Origin: Woeseiaceae bacterium | GTDB taxonomy: Bacteria > Pseudomonadota > Gammaproteobacteria > Steroidobacterales > Woeseiaceae | Length of the DNA stretch: 64,000 nt | Assembly (NCBI GenBank): GCA_028289545.1 | Contig: JANQPG010000109.1 | Location: forward strand, 1-64,000 | Direction of reading: 5' to 3' | Shown here: positions 33,044-42,723 of the stretch, one piece after another | How the letters are laid out: each line of letters starts with the position of its first letter | How positions within the stretch are numbered: the first letter of the stretch is position 1 | Notes under the pieces: model-generated | Databases searched by the model: none | What the model saw: the letters and a program-made list of their open reading frames with translations, nothing else | Told to the model about the DNA's origin: nothing | Position numbers and translations under genes: made by a program

Positions 33044-35470
33044 ATGCGAAAAGCTTATGGATTATTGACGGCAACAGCGCTCGGAAGTCTCGGGGCGCTT
33101 CCCGCGGCAACCGCCGTTGCCCAGGACGAAGACGGCGTCAACGAACGCGCGGTCGAGGAGATCATCGTTACCGCTTCCGGCCGCGAGGCCCAGGCGAGCG
33201 ATATCGCCATGAACATTTCGGCGATCCCGGAAGATGAACTGCGGCGCCGCAACATCGGCGACGTCAAAGAGCTGATTGCCGACAGCGTGCTGATCAGCGC
33301 ACCGGGCAACAACAACCGACTGGCGGAGTCGGTGACGGTGCGCGGCCTGAACGTGTCTCCGGTCAACGCGAACAACATCGAGTTCTTTACGCGCAGCACA
33401 CTTGCCTATTATCTCGATTCGACGCCTCTGCCCAACATTTCCTACCGCATCAAAGACGTCGCCCGCGTCGAGTCGCTGCTCGGCCCGCAGGGCACGCTGT
33501 ACGGCGGCGGCAGCCTCGGCGGCACGATTCGCTACATCACAAACAAACCCGACACCGAGAAGTTTACGTTCTCCGCCAATACGAACGTCTACCAGGTGAA
33601 AGAAGGTTCCCTGAGCCACGACACGGATTTTGTCGTCAACGCGCCGCTTTCGGACACCGTTGCAGTGCGCGCCTCGTTCGCCTGGCTCGACGACGGTGGC
33701 TTCACCGACCGCGTCGCAAGCCCGGTCTGGCTCACGGGGGACGCCGCGCGCGTACCCACTCCAAACCCGTCGCAAAACCTCTACGAGGACGACGACTGGG
33801 AAGAGACGGCAACCGGTCGAATTCAGCTGCAGGCGGACCTGAGCGATACGCTGACCGTCAACCTCGCCTACGCAAAACAGGACCAGACCGCGCACGGCTC
33901 TCGCGCGTCGAGCCGCTTCGATGTCGGCGTAGCCTGCGAGCAGGCGGGGCTCACCGGGCCCGACTGCACGCTGACGCGCGAGACCGCGCCGTTCCAGGTC
34001 GACCGCTACACCGTGCAGTCTGTCCACGAAGAATTCACGGATCGGGATTTTGAGCTGGGTTCGATCGACTTCGACTGGGACCTGGGCTTTGCGAACCTGC
34101 ACAGCAGCACGTCGATGTACGAAGACACGCGCGTCGGCCAGGGCGACTACCTCAACGAAGGCTACCTGTTCTACGGCGTATTGGCTTTTGTAACGCCGGT
34201 CCTGCCAGAGAACACCAACCAGTCGGCCTTCATTCGCTACGACAACGCTTACGAGGGCTTCGTTCACGAAACCCGCCTGACGTCGAAGACCGACGGCCCG
34301 CTGCAGTGGATCGTCGGCCTCTATCACACGGACGCCGACTCGACGCTACGGTTCTGGGAGATCTTTCCGGGCCTCGACGACGCCATCCTGGAGGCCTACG
34401 GCTGCTGCGATCCGCGCGTCGATTTTCCGGAGCGGACCTTCCTCGATAACGGCTACTCCGAGGTCTTCGACACGAACTACCAGGAGACAGCCATTTACGG
34501 AGAGCTGACGTATTCGTTTACGGACAGGCTCGACATTACGTTCGGCGCCCGCTTCTTCAACTGGGAAGACGAGACGCGGAAAACCATTAGCGATTACACG
34601 GGCTTCCTTGGCGTCAACGACGACGTATCGCGCGGCGAGGACACCGGCGAATCGATTTTCAAACTCAACGCCTCGTACCGCTTTACGGATTCCGCGTTTA
34701 GCTATCTGACGATCTCGGAAGGCTTCCGCCGCGGCGGCACCAACGGCTTTCGAGACGACGGCGGCAATGTCGTCGCCGATAGCACGCAGATCTTCGAGCC
34801 CGACTCCACGACCAACTACGAGCTGGGCTTCAAAGGCTCGTTCCTAGACGGTGGCCTGTATGTGCAGGGTAACGTCTACCTGATCGAGTGGGACAACACC
34901 CAGACCTATTACTCGCAGACGATTCTCGGCTTCCCCCTGAACGGCACAACCAACGGCCCGGACGCGGAAACGCAGGGTGTCGAGCTCGCGCTGCGCTACG
35001 ACCTTACCGACAGCATAGGCTTGAGCTGGGAATCAGCGTTCACAGCGGGCGAGTTTGTCGAAGACCGGACCGTGTGCCTGTTCGAAGGCAACACGACCAC
35101 GGCCTGCCGGACGTGGTTCGACGGCGACGAACTGGGCGGCGCGCCCAGCGACCGGCACAACTTCGGCATCGACTATTACCTGTCGGCGTTTGGCGGCGAC
35201 ATTCGCACAAGCTTCGACGTGCGCTATGTCGGCGAGGTGCAGAGCAATCGTCAGGACCAGAACGAACCCTACGAGTTTGACGCTTACACGAGCCTCGGCG
35301 CCTCTGTCGAATACGCACGCGGTCCGGTGAAGACGAGCCTCTGGGTAAGCAACCTGACCAACGAGGACGGTGAAACCTCGTTCCAGGTTGTGGGCGGTCA
35401 ATGGGGTTACCGGTCGATCTACATTCGCCCCCGCACGATCGGGCTCAGACTCTCCTACGACTTCGAGTAA
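33044..35470 (+). CDS. TonB-dependent outer-membrane receptor
   Basis: 808 aa from ATG 33044 (GGGGGAGA site). Signal peptide ending near ATAVAQDE, TonB box/plug start VEEIIVTASGREAQASDI, plug motif VESLLGPQGTLYGGGSLGGTIRYITNKP and C-terminal aromatic strand RTIGLRLSYDFE. It belongs to the general receptor group used for organic nutrients; no Fur or Zur box was found before it. The divergent LuxR regulator suggests induction by a ligand rather than by metal shortage. Confidence 0.92.
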   Translation: MRKAYGLLTATALGSLGALPAATAVAQDEDGVNERAVEEIIVTASGREAQASDIAMNISAIPEDELRRRNIGDVKELIADSVLISAPGNNNRLAESVTVRGLNVSPVNANNIEFFTRSTLAYYLDSTPLPNISYRIKDVARVESLLGPQGTLYGGGSLGGTIRYITNKPDTEKFTFSANTNVYQVKEGSLSHDTDFVVNAPLSDTVAVRASFAWLDDGGFTDRVASPVWLTGDAARVPTPNPSQNLYEDDDWEETATGRIQLQADLSDTLTVNLAYAKQDQTAHGSRASSRFDVGVACEQAGLTGPDCTLTRETAPFQVDRYTVQSVHEEFTDRDFELGSIDFDWDLGFANLHSSTSMYEDTRVGQGDYLNEGYLFYGVLAFVTPVLPENTNQSAFIRYDNAYEGFVHETRLTSKTDGPLQWIVGLYHTDADSTLRFWEIFPGLDDAILEAYGCCDPRVDFPERTFLDNGYSEVFDTNYQETAIYGELTYSFTDRLDITFGARFFNWEDETRKTISDYTGFLGVNDDVSRGEDTGESIFKLNASYRFTDSAFSYLTISEGFRRGGTNGFRDDGGNVVADSTQIFEPDSTTNYELGFKGSFLDGGLYVQGNVYLIEWDNTQTYYSQTILGFPLNGTTNGPDAETQGVELALRYDLTDSIGLSWESAFTAGEFVEDRTVCLFEGNTTTACRTWFDGDELGGAPSDRHNFGIDYYLSAFGGDIRTSFDVRYVGEVQSNRQDQNEPYEFDAYTSLGASVEYARGPVKTSLWVSNLTNEDGETSFQVVGGQWGYRSIYIRPRTIGLRLSYDFE

Positions 35471-35542
35471 CGGGTGCTCAGCGGCGCCGCCTGTACTCCC
35501 CCGACCTGCCGAGTCATTCGTCGGTCAGGCGGTGCCGCTACT

Positions 35543-36268
35543 TCATTCGACGGGAAAATCGAAAAACGTCTCGGGATACGGCTCGTCCGCGATCGAGAAG
35601 TGCCACCATTCGAGATCGTAGGGTTTGAAACCGGCATCGATCATGAGGGTACGCAACCGGTATCGATTGGCTCGCTGCGTAGGCGTAATACGCGGGTCGT
35701 CCGTATTCGAGCGGGCATCGAAGAAATCGAATGGTGTACCCATGTCGAGCTCCACCCAACTACCCTGCCCGTCAGGTTCGACGAGCGTTAGATCGATCGC
35801 CGCGGCTCTCGAATGGCCTGACCGCGCGGCAATGTAGGGACCAATGAGTTCGGGTTTGAGTTCGTTGGGGTAGTACGCTGCGCGTGTCTTCGTATCGGCC
35901 GGATCAGCCGCCCAGCGCAGGAAGTGGTCAACCGCGCGCTGCGGCCGGTAGCAGTCAAAGATCTTGAGTCTCATTCCTTCGTCTTTCGCCCGCTGCTGTG
36001 CCTTCAGGAGCCGCTCGGCGGCCTGTTCGTGCACCAGGCATTTCGGCGCAACATAGCCGTCGACGACGCCGCCGACGAAGTTGTCCGTTCCCGCATACCG
36101 GATGTCGAGTTCGAGATCGTCGACAACGCTTGTGACGTCGACGATGGCGGCGGGCCGGGCTGCCGGATCCGGAGCGTCCGGGCCGGCGGCTCGCCATCCG
36201 GACTGGCAAGCGGCAAGCGACAATGCCGCCAGCAGGACCATGACACTTGGCGTATGCGAGTTTCGCAT
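35543..36268 (-). CDS. D-alanyl-D-alanine dipeptidase-like (VanX/DdpX family) lipoprotein
   Basis: 241 aa from ATG 36268 with lipobox LSLAAC. The zinc-peptidase motifs of the M15D group are visible: RSGHSRAAAIDLTL (His and Asp ligands) and LEWWHFS (catalytic Glu and third ligand His), plus FDCYRPQRAV. The family cleaves D-Ala-D-Ala; chromosomal copies usually recycle peptidoglycan dipeptides. The SxHxxG motif has Ala for Gly here. Periplasmic, anchored to a membrane. Confidence 0.85.
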   Translation of the reverse strand: MRNSHTPSVMVLLAALSLAACQSGWRAAGPDAPDPAARPAAIVDVTSVVDDLELDIRYAGTDNFVGGVVDGYVAPKCLVHEQAAERLLKAQQRAKDEGMRLKIFDCYRPQRAVDHFLRWAADPADTKTRAAYYPNELKPELIGPYIAARSGHSRAAAIDLTLVEPDGQGSWVELDMGTPFDFFDARSNTDDPRITPTQRANRYRLRTLMIDAGFKPYDLEWWHFSIADEPYPETFFDFPVE

Positions 36269-36434
36269 CGTGCGGACTCCAGCAACCCTGAGAACGTGTA
36301 GCACGCATCGCCTGCGATGCAGTACTCAGGCATTAGACGGACCCGAATCCGACCCGTCAAGCTCGCGACACTCACCTGATAAACTTGCCGGCGACATTGC
36401 GGTGCCCGCGCGGTTCACCGTCCGGGAGAACTCA

Positions 36435-37346
36435 TTGAACAATCGTGCCGAACATGCGGGCAAAGGCAGCCGGGTTGCGGTGCCGTCAGCCCTCGTTGCC
36501 CTGATTTTCTGGGGCGGCACGGCCGTCACCAACAAGTTCCTTCTGGACTTCCTCGATGCATTGGACGTTGCCATTGCCCGTACCTGGCTGGCGGGAATCT
36601 TTGCGGCTGTCGTGATCGGACTATCGAGAACTCCGTGCCCGGCACCCAGGGCGCAGAGCGTGCCTTTGATCGCCTACGCAATCTCGGTGTTTGTCCTCTG
36701 GCCGCTGCTGCTCAGCGCAGGTCTCGCGCGCACATCCGCCAGTCATGCCGCCATCATCATGGCGTTCCTGCCGATCCTGACGATACTCGTATCATCCGTG
36801 GTTTCCGGAACTCGCCCGAAGTGGAGGTGGTGGCTGGGGTCCGGTATTGCCATTGTTGCGGCCGTTTTGTTTCTGGTGGACACGACCGAGGGCGCGGGAG
36901 GCGCCGGGCGAAGTTCACTCGCCGGGGATCTGATCGTGCTTGCGGGCTGCTTGTTTGCGGCCATCGGCTACGTGCTCGGCGGGCGTGTATCGAGCGACAT
37001 CGGTACGAAAGCCGCCACGTTGTGGGGCCTCATCGTCGGCATGCTGCTGGTCACACCGGTCGGCTTGTGGTCCAGCACCTACGCACCGCTGATAGCTCTA
37101 CCAGCGATAGCCTGGAGCCATCTCGCGTGGCTGTCGTTCCTGTCGTCTTTTGTAGCTTATCTGCTCTGGTATCACGCAAGCGCACTGATGGGTGTCAACC
37201 GGACCGGCACAATGCTGTTGTTGCTGCCGGCCGTGACCTTGCTGGGCGCCTATGTGTTCCTTGACGAACCGCTGTCCTTGCAGCTGATCGTTGGCTGCGC
37301 GGCTGTTGTCGTCGGCACCGCTTACGCACACAAATACGCTGGCTGA
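36435..37346 (+). CDS. EamA/DMT-family inner-membrane transporter
   Basis: 303 aa from a TTG at 36435 with GGGAG 8 bases upstream; longer in-frame starts have no site. Ten hydrophobic helices in two EamA repeats (GTAVTNKFLLDFLDALDVAIARTWLAG and FVAYLLWYHASALMGVNRTGTMLLLLPAVTLLGAYVFLDEPLS). DMT proteins export or exchange small metabolites; substrate unknown. Confidence 0.82.
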   Translation: MNNRAEHAGKGSRVAVPSALVALIFWGGTAVTNKFLLDFLDALDVAIARTWLAGIFAAVVIGLSRTPCPAPRAQSVPLIAYAISVFVLWPLLLSAGLARTSASHAAIIMAFLPILTILVSSVVSGTRPKWRWWLGSGIAIVAAVLFLVDTTEGAGGAGRSSLAGDLIVLAGCLFAAIGYVLGGRVSSDIGTKAATLWGLIVGMLLVTPVGLWSSTYAPLIALPAIAWSHLAWLSFLSSFVAYLLWYHASALMGVNRTGTMLLLLPAVTLLGAYVFLDEPLSLQLIVGCAAVVVGTAYAHKYAG

Positions 37347-37374
37347 GCGCTGCACAGGGTTTTCCGGAACGAAG

Positions 37375-37406
37375 ATGGCGCCGCTCCCTTCCGGAAACGG
37401 CGCCAT
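37375..37406. terminator. Possible bidirectional terminator hairpin
   Basis: ATGGCGCCG (37375-37383) pairs with CGGCGCCAT (37398-37406) between the converging EamA and TonB receptor genes. No clear T-run on either side, hence low confidence. Confidence 0.4.
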
Positions 37407-37427
37407 TCGAAGAGCAGCGAGCAGACG

Positions 37428-39548
37428 TCAGAAATCGAACGTCATCGACAGGCGCGCGTTGAGCGGCTCACCGGTCGTGATGTTGTCGTTACTGTGTGCA
37501 TCCGGGAAATAGTCTTCGTCGAGCAGGTTCTCGACGTTTAACTGGATGCGCACGGCGTCGCTCAAGGTGTAGAACACGGCCGCGTCGACCCGCGTGAAGC
37601 TCGGCACCTCGACGGAGTTGTCCTCGCGGACGAAGAAACTGTCCTGATAGGTTGCACCCAGCGCAACGCCGAGCTTCTCGGAGATGCTGTACTGGTTCCA
37701 GATCGAGAACATGTTCTCGGGCGTCTGCCGCGTGGCGTTGCCGTCGTCGCCGCTGCCGTCCTCGACCTGCACTTCTCCGTCGAGACTGGCGTAGCTCGTC
37801 GTCACCGACCAGTTCTCGGTGATGTTGCCGGTTAGCTGCAGCTCGAAGCCATTGGTTTCGGAGCCCGGGATGACAATAAGCTGGTCCTGGTCTTCCGGAT
37901 CGATCGAGGTGTAGCTTTCGCGATCCAGGTTAAACACGGCGGCCGTGAGGCTCAGGTCCGGGCGCAGATCCCATTTGAAGCCGACTTCGGTGTTTTCGAA
38001 GAATTGCGGACGCGTGCTTGCGGTATCGAGGCTGAGAGTCAGGAACTGATCGCCGGAGCGCGGCAGGAACGTCTCGCTGTAGCTCGCGTAGAACGACACG
38101 TTTTCCCGAGGCTTGTAGATGAAACCAAGCCGCGGCGTCACTTCGCTGTCGTCGCGTTCAAAAGCGCCGTCGACGGCATCGCCGTCATTTTGCTCGATCG
38201 CATCGAAGACGTCGATGTCGAACTGATCGAAGCGGAGGCCAAGCACAACCTTGAACTGCTCGGTGAGATCGATTTGATCCTGAACATAGAACGACGCGAA
38301 CTGCACGTCCGATTTACGGTCCCGTACGAGGTCCGTGAAGCCAAAGGCTGGAATTGCCAGCGGGTCGCTAAACGGTATGAACAGCTGATCGTCACCGTTG
38401 GCATCGAATACATTGTCGAGGCGTGCGTTTTCCGTGTCCTGATCGCCGAACTCCGCACCCAGCAGGAACGTATGCGCAAACGGTCCGGTTTCGAACGCCG
38501 CGACGAGGTTTGCCTGCACGATCAGGTTCTGCCGTTCGGTAGTATCCCGATAGCCGTCCAGTTCGACCTCGGGGAACAGGCCGTTGGTTACGACGACCTC
38601 TTCGCTTGCATAGAGGTTCTGGTACATCTTGTCGTAGTCCGCGTAGTGCGCGGTCACGTTGCCCCTCATGCTGTCCGAGAACTCATGCTCGAGGCGTGCC
38701 CGGAAAATGCTGGCTTCGAGCGTCGTCACGTTGGCCTCCGGCGAGCCGAAGAAAGTATCTTCAAAGCCCTCGAGCGGCACGTCGGGTCCGCCGTCGACGT
38801 TTTGTGACGGCACGCCACGATCGACGACCCGATCGTCATCGACATACTCATAGGAAACGGTTGCCGTCGTGGACGGGCTAAACTCGAAGGTCATCGTGGG
38901 ATTGATCGCAAAGCTATCGCCGTCGAAAAAGTCGCGATGGTTTTCGAGAGTCTGGTAGTAGGCGTTCAGCCGGAAGCCCGCACTTTCGCCAACGCCAAAA
39001 TTCGAGTCTATAGACGTAACGGCGGATCCGAAGGAGTCCGCACCCAGGCTGAGCGACGTGAACTGCTGGCCAGTCATTGCCTTTTTCTGCACGCGATTGA
39101 TGACGCCGCCGCCGCCGCCGCGACCAAACAACAGCGCGTTGGGGCCGCGCAGAATTTCGATCTGCTCGGCGTTGTACAGCGGCCGATAGTACTGCACGTC
39201 GTCGCGAACGCCGTCTATGAAGAAGTCTGCCGTGGTCTGGATTCCGCGAATGATAATGGCGTCGCGATGCCCCTCACCCTGGCTGATCGACAGTCCTGGC
39301 GTGTAGCGAAGTACGTCGCCAAAATTCTGGAAAGCCTGATTCTTGATCTGCTCTTCCGTCAATATCGACAGACTCTGCGGAACGTCGAGAATTGGCGTCG
39401 GTGTCTTGACCGAGTTGATCTTGTCGATCGACAGGTAGCGGCCCTCGACGATGATTTCGTCGACGGTTTCGTCCTCATCGTTTGCGTGAGCGTGGATACC
39501 GGGAATGACGGCCAGCGCAATGGCTGCCGTCAGCTTGGGCAATGACAT
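37428..39548 (-). CDS. TonB-dependent siderophore receptor
   Basis: 706 aa from ATG 39548. Signal peptide to about HAHA, TonB box VDEIIVEGRY, and the siderophore-receptor plug pattern TPILDVPQSLSILTEEQIKNQAFQNFGDVLRYTPGL, then IRGIQTTADFFIDGVRDDVQYYRPLYNAEQIEILRGPNALLFGRGGGGGVIN. The barrel ends with NARLSMTFDF. This pattern is that of hydroxamate/catecholate receptors such as FhuE/FcuA. A Fur-box-like site lies 50 bp upstream, supporting iron control. The exact siderophore cannot be read. Confidence 0.92.
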   Translation of the reverse strand: MSLPKLTAAIALAVIPGIHAHANDEDETVDEIIVEGRYLSIDKINSVKTPTPILDVPQSLSILTEEQIKNQAFQNFGDVLRYTPGLSISQGEGHRDAIIIRGIQTTADFFIDGVRDDVQYYRPLYNAEQIEILRGPNALLFGRGGGGGVINRVQKKAMTGQQFTSLSLGADSFGSAVTSIDSNFGVGESAGFRLNAYYQTLENHRDFFDGDSFAINPTMTFEFSPSTTATVSYEYVDDDRVVDRGVPSQNVDGGPDVPLEGFEDTFFGSPEANVTTLEASIFRARLEHEFSDSMRGNVTAHYADYDKMYQNLYASEEVVVTNGLFPEVELDGYRDTTERQNLIVQANLVAAFETGPFAHTFLLGAEFGDQDTENARLDNVFDANGDDQLFIPFSDPLAIPAFGFTDLVRDRKSDVQFASFYVQDQIDLTEQFKVVLGLRFDQFDIDVFDAIEQNDGDAVDGAFERDDSEVTPRLGFIYKPRENVSFYASYSETFLPRSGDQFLTLSLDTASTRPQFFENTEVGFKWDLRPDLSLTAAVFNLDRESYTSIDPEDQDQLIVIPGSETNGFELQLTGNITENWSVTTSYASLDGEVQVEDGSGDDGNATRQTPENMFSIWNQYSISEKLGVALGATYQDSFFVREDNSVEVPSFTRVDAAVFYTLSDAVRIQLNVENLLDEDYFPDAHSNDNITTGEPLNARLSMTFDF

Positions 39549-39597
39549 GACTTGAGGAATCCGTTGTTTTTGGTGTGGTGAGGCGGCGAACACTAAC

Positions 39598-39616
39598 GGA
39601 AATGATAATGATTCGC
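39598..39616 (-). promoter_or_regulatory. Fur box-like site upstream of siderophore receptor
   Basis: GCGAATCATTATCATTTCC on the minus strand matches the 19-bp Fur consensus at 14 of 19 positions by eye and lies 50 bp before the receptor start. Confidence 0.7.
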
Positions 39617-39704
39617 AATACGGGTTTTCCACTATACCCGACGGACAAACCCTCTAACGCACGCCCCGTAAGGCGTGTAAGGTTTGACCGGTGCGCTCAG
39701 CGCG

Positions 39705-40301
39705 TCAGGCGACAGCCCTGCGCAGCACGAACCATTCGACAATAATCAGGTTGGGCACCCAGCACAGCCAGGCGATGGCGGGGTAGACCGCCGCGAACTC
39801 GTAGCCCGATGCAACCGAAATGAGTAGATAGAACCGCAGGGTGACCGCGGCAAGCGTCACGGCATAGCTTCTTGTCATCCAGGCCTGGTGCTCCGCGATA
39901 CGGCGGCGGCGGATGCTGACGAACGCCATTGCCGTCGTAGCCAGCCACACAATCGCCATCATTCCGAAACCGAACTTGGCCGCCGGACCTCCGGTTGCGG
40001 ACACCGCCAACGACAAGCTAGCCACTCCACCGATCGCGATGGCAATGACGTACACCTTGCCCAACAAACGGTGCAGCGACAGGTTGCGGCTTCGAAGGCG
40101 AGCCGACAGCTGGAACGGCCCGACAGCCAGAGCAATCGCGCCGCTAATCAGGTGCGCATAGGCCGACAACGTCGATTCGGCGAACAAAGCGGCGAGAAAG
40201 TCGTTGCGCAAGGAAGGCGCAGCGACGATTGCCAGTGCATAGGCCGAAACGGCCAGCGCAAGCAGGGTCATGGCGTACCACGCTACCGACTTCACTGTCA
40301 C
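39705..40301 (-). CDS. DUF2306-family membrane protein
   Basis: 198 aa with about six hydrophobic helices. The DUF2306 pattern AYAHLISGAIALAVGPFQL, LHRLLGKVYVIAI and AEHQAWMTRSYAVTLAAVTLRFYLL, with conserved His in the second, third and fifth helices, is clear. Function of the family is unknown; the His pattern suggests possible haem or quinone contact (inference). It lies alone between the Fur-controlled receptor and the nitroreductase-like gene. Confidence 0.8.
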   Translation of the reverse strand: MTVKSVAWYAMTLLALAVSAYALAIVAAPSLRNDFLAALFAESTLSAYAHLISGAIALAVGPFQLSARLRSRNLSLHRLLGKVYVIAIAIGGVASLSLAVSATGGPAAKFGFGMMAIVWLATTAMAFVSIRRRRIAEHQAWMTRSYAVTLAAVTLRFYLLISVASGYEFAAVYPAIAWLCWVPNLIIVEWFVLRRAVA

Positions 40302-40483
40302 CGCCTGCTCCTTCCCGGAAATAGTGTGGACCCTACCACGAGCTCATTACCGCTGCCGCCATATCAGGCGAATCGCAGGCACATCGATGCCAGCTCGTTC
40401 CACGGTTTGACGCGCCAACTACGGGGTTGTACGAATGTTCGCCGCCGGAGATCGGGTCTATAAGGGTAGTAGAGGATCACCCA

Positions 40484-41605
40484 GTGAATCGAAGACCCAC
40501 CATGACGCGGCGGCAGTTCAATCGGGCTATTTCGCTCGTTGCGATCGGTACGGCCGCGCCAGCCGGGTGCTCGAGTGACGGCTCCGGCACCACCTACGAC
40601 GAACTGATGGCCAGTACATGGCGGCACGCCGACGGGCCCGTGGCGGAGGGTCCGGCCCTGCTCAGGGAACTCGTCCGCTACGCAACGCTGGCGGCCAACA
40701 GTCACAATACGCAGCCGTGGAAATTCGAGCTGCAAGGCACGGGCATAGTGATCCTTCCGGACTTCAGCAGAAGGTGTTCAGCCGTTGACCCGGACGACCA
40801 CCACCTGTACGCGAGTCTTGGCTGCGCGGCGGAGAACATTGTGCTCGCCGCTCGCGCAAACGGACTCGAGGCACACGTTACGTTACCCGGGCCCGCCGCC
40901 GACAGCATTCGCATCGATTTTGAACCGGCCAGTCCGGACGATTCGACGTTGTTTCAGGCCATTCCTCGACGCCAATGCACGCGCACCGCTTTTGACGGCA
41001 AGGCCGTCAAGCCTGCGGAACTCGCATTGCTCGAATCCGCCGCGCAGGATGACAACGTGTCCGTCCAGATGCTCACTGAGAAGACGGCAAAGGAAGAAGT
41101 CCTGGAGTTTGTGGTTGCCGGCAACAGCGCGCAGATGAACGACGAAGCCTTCGTTGAAGAATTGAAGGAATGGATCCGTTTCAACGAGGCTGCCGTTGTC
41201 AGACATCGCGACGGATTGTTTTCGGCGTCGTCAGGCAATCCGACGTTTCCAACCTGGGTCGGCAATCTGGTCTTGAGGTTCGCCTTCACCGAGGACGGTG
41301 AGAATAAAAAGTACAGCGACCACATCCGAAGCTCCGCCGGGATTATTGCCTTCGTGTCGTCCGCGAACGACAAGGACAACTGGATTCAGGTCGGCCGCGC
41401 CTATCAGCGCTTCGCACTGCAATCGACTGCGCTCGGCCTACGTCATGCCTTCATCAATCAAGCGGTTGAGGTTCCCGAGGTTCGCGCTCAGTTCGCGAGC
41501 TATCTGGGCATTGGCGACCGGCGCCCCGACCTGCTCGTCCGCTTTGGTTACGGCCCCGAGATGCCGCGCTCGGCGCGGCGCCCCGTCGAGGACGTGCTGA
41601 TATAG
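40484..41605 (+). CDS. Nitroreductase-like (Acg family) protein with Tat signal
   Basis: 373 aa from GTG 40484, preferred because AGAGGA lies 8 bases before it; ATG 40502 is an alternative. The N-terminus MTRRQFNRAISL is a twin-arginine signal followed by a possible lipobox APAGC. The body has nitroreductase-fold marks: RYATLAANSHNTQPWKFEL, IPRRQCTRTAFDGKAVKP and GRAYQRFALQSTALGLRHAFINQ, close to the Acg type found in actinobacteria. It may bind FMN and act in the periplasm or outer layer. Reaction unknown. Confidence 0.75.
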   Translation: MNRRPTMTRRQFNRAISLVAIGTAAPAGCSSDGSGTTYDELMASTWRHADGPVAEGPALLRELVRYATLAANSHNTQPWKFELQGTGIVILPDFSRRCSAVDPDDHHLYASLGCAAENIVLAARANGLEAHVTLPGPAADSIRIDFEPASPDDSTLFQAIPRRQCTRTAFDGKAVKPAELALLESAAQDDNVSVQMLTEKTAKEEVLEFVVAGNSAQMNDEAFVEELKEWIRFNEAAVVRHRDGLFSASSGNPTFPTWVGNLVLRFAFTEDGENKKYSDHIRSSAGIIAFVSSANDKDNWIQVGRAYQRFALQSTALGLRHAFINQAVEVPEVRAQFASYLGIGDRRPDLLVRFGYGPEMPRSARRPVEDVLI

Positions 41606-41631
41606 CTATGCGCCGGTTGCGGCCCGGCAGT

Positions 41632-42471
41632 TTATCGTTTGTCGCGGTTACCCGGCCGCATGATCGCGATCATTAATCCGAGCGAGCCCAACGCGACGAC
41701 GGCGAAGGCAACAACAGGCCCGTAAATACTCGGGCCCCTGACCTCCGGGGCGCGCTCCCATAAACGGAGGATCGCTCCGCGCGTCGGGTCCAGTGCAAAC
41801 GTGACGACACCTTCAGTCGCGTTGGTCATTTCCCGCGCACCTTCAGTGTGGCGGCTGCCGGGCTGGCGTTCCAGCTCCGCCGCGGCACCGTCTTCCGTCA
41901 GGTACAGGTAGCCCGCATTAGAGACGAGGTTGAACAGACCGACGCGCACGACGGTCTGCTTCGACTGTTCGCCGCTAGCGTTGGTCACGACGGCCTTGAA
42001 GCGCACGATCTTGCCCGACTCGACAATTTCGCTCTGCAGCACGTAGAACAGCTGATCGATATCGTGGATCGACGCCAGTGTAGCGGGATTGGCTATCTTC
42101 TCGCCAAGGCCAATCAGAAACTCGGCACGTTCGGGAAACTGTAGACGGGTCAACGAGGAATCAAATCGACGCTCAGTATCCGTTACGGCGGTTTGCAACA
42201 CGACATAGAACTCGCTCAGCCCACCCAGCCGTTCTTCGAGCGCGGCCATCGCCGCTTCGACCTGCGCATCCTGAGCCTCCAGCAGCTGCTCGAGTCTCGC
42301 CGTCTCGGCCTGTTCACGCGCCAGTTCACGGCGAGCCTCCTCCAGCAGTTGCTGTTGCTGACTTTCATCAAGACCGGAGAACTCTCCCTGCTGCCCGAGG
42401 CTTTGCGCCTCGGCGACGCAACACCCGAAGGCGAGCAGCAAAAACAGTATTGTGTGTATTCGACAATTCAT
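41632..42471 (-). CDS. TtpC-like N-terminal domain protein lacking the ExbB/TolQ channel
   Basis: 279 aa from ATG 42471 (signal peptide MNCRIHTILFLLLAFGCCVAEA). A coiled coil (about 30-90, Gln/Glu-rich) is followed by the periplasmic part typical of TtpC, the fused MotA/TolQ/ExbB protein of TonB2 systems: GLSEFYVVLQTAVTDTERRFDSSL, ESGKIVRFKAVVTNASGEQ, VVRVGLFNLVSNAGYLY, VTFALDPTRGAIL. It ends right after one transmembrane helix (about 250-270), where TtpC normally continues into the proton channel. The TonB, ExbD and DUF3450 partners are absent nearby. Confidence 0.7.
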   Translation of the reverse strand: MNCRIHTILFLLLAFGCCVAEAQSLGQQGEFSGLDESQQQQLLEEARRELAREQAETARLEQLLEAQDAQVEAAMAALEERLGGLSEFYVVLQTAVTDTERRFDSSLTRLQFPERAEFLIGLGEKIANPATLASIHDIDQLFYVLQSEIVESGKIVRFKAVVTNASGEQSKQTVVRVGLFNLVSNAGYLYLTEDGAAAELERQPGSRHTEGAREMTNATEGVVTFALDPTRGAILRLWERAPEVRGPSIYGPVVAFAVVALGSLGLMIAIMRPGNRDKR

Positions 42472-42723
42472 TCGAACTAAGGGACCGTCATTCGACCTCG
42501 GCAAAGTGATCCCCATTGTACCCCCGGCCACCCTGCAAGCCGTCTTTTCCGTACGACTGCACAGAAGAATAACAGGACAACTCGTTGCGCTTTCATGACC
42601 GCCACCAGGGACTGAGTCTGCTGTAGAACGAAGCGTTGCCAGGCGTAGGGTTAGTCAAGCAGGTATTGGTTAGTTCGAGTCGGTAGTCCCGCGGCTGATG
42701 GCACCCACTCCGCGTGTCGACTT

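Noticed and set aside
39660..39677. Hairpin CACGCC...GGCGTG as terminator of the siderophore receptor region
   Set aside because: Stem of only 6 bp, no T-run, and located upstream of the receptor start rather than downstream.
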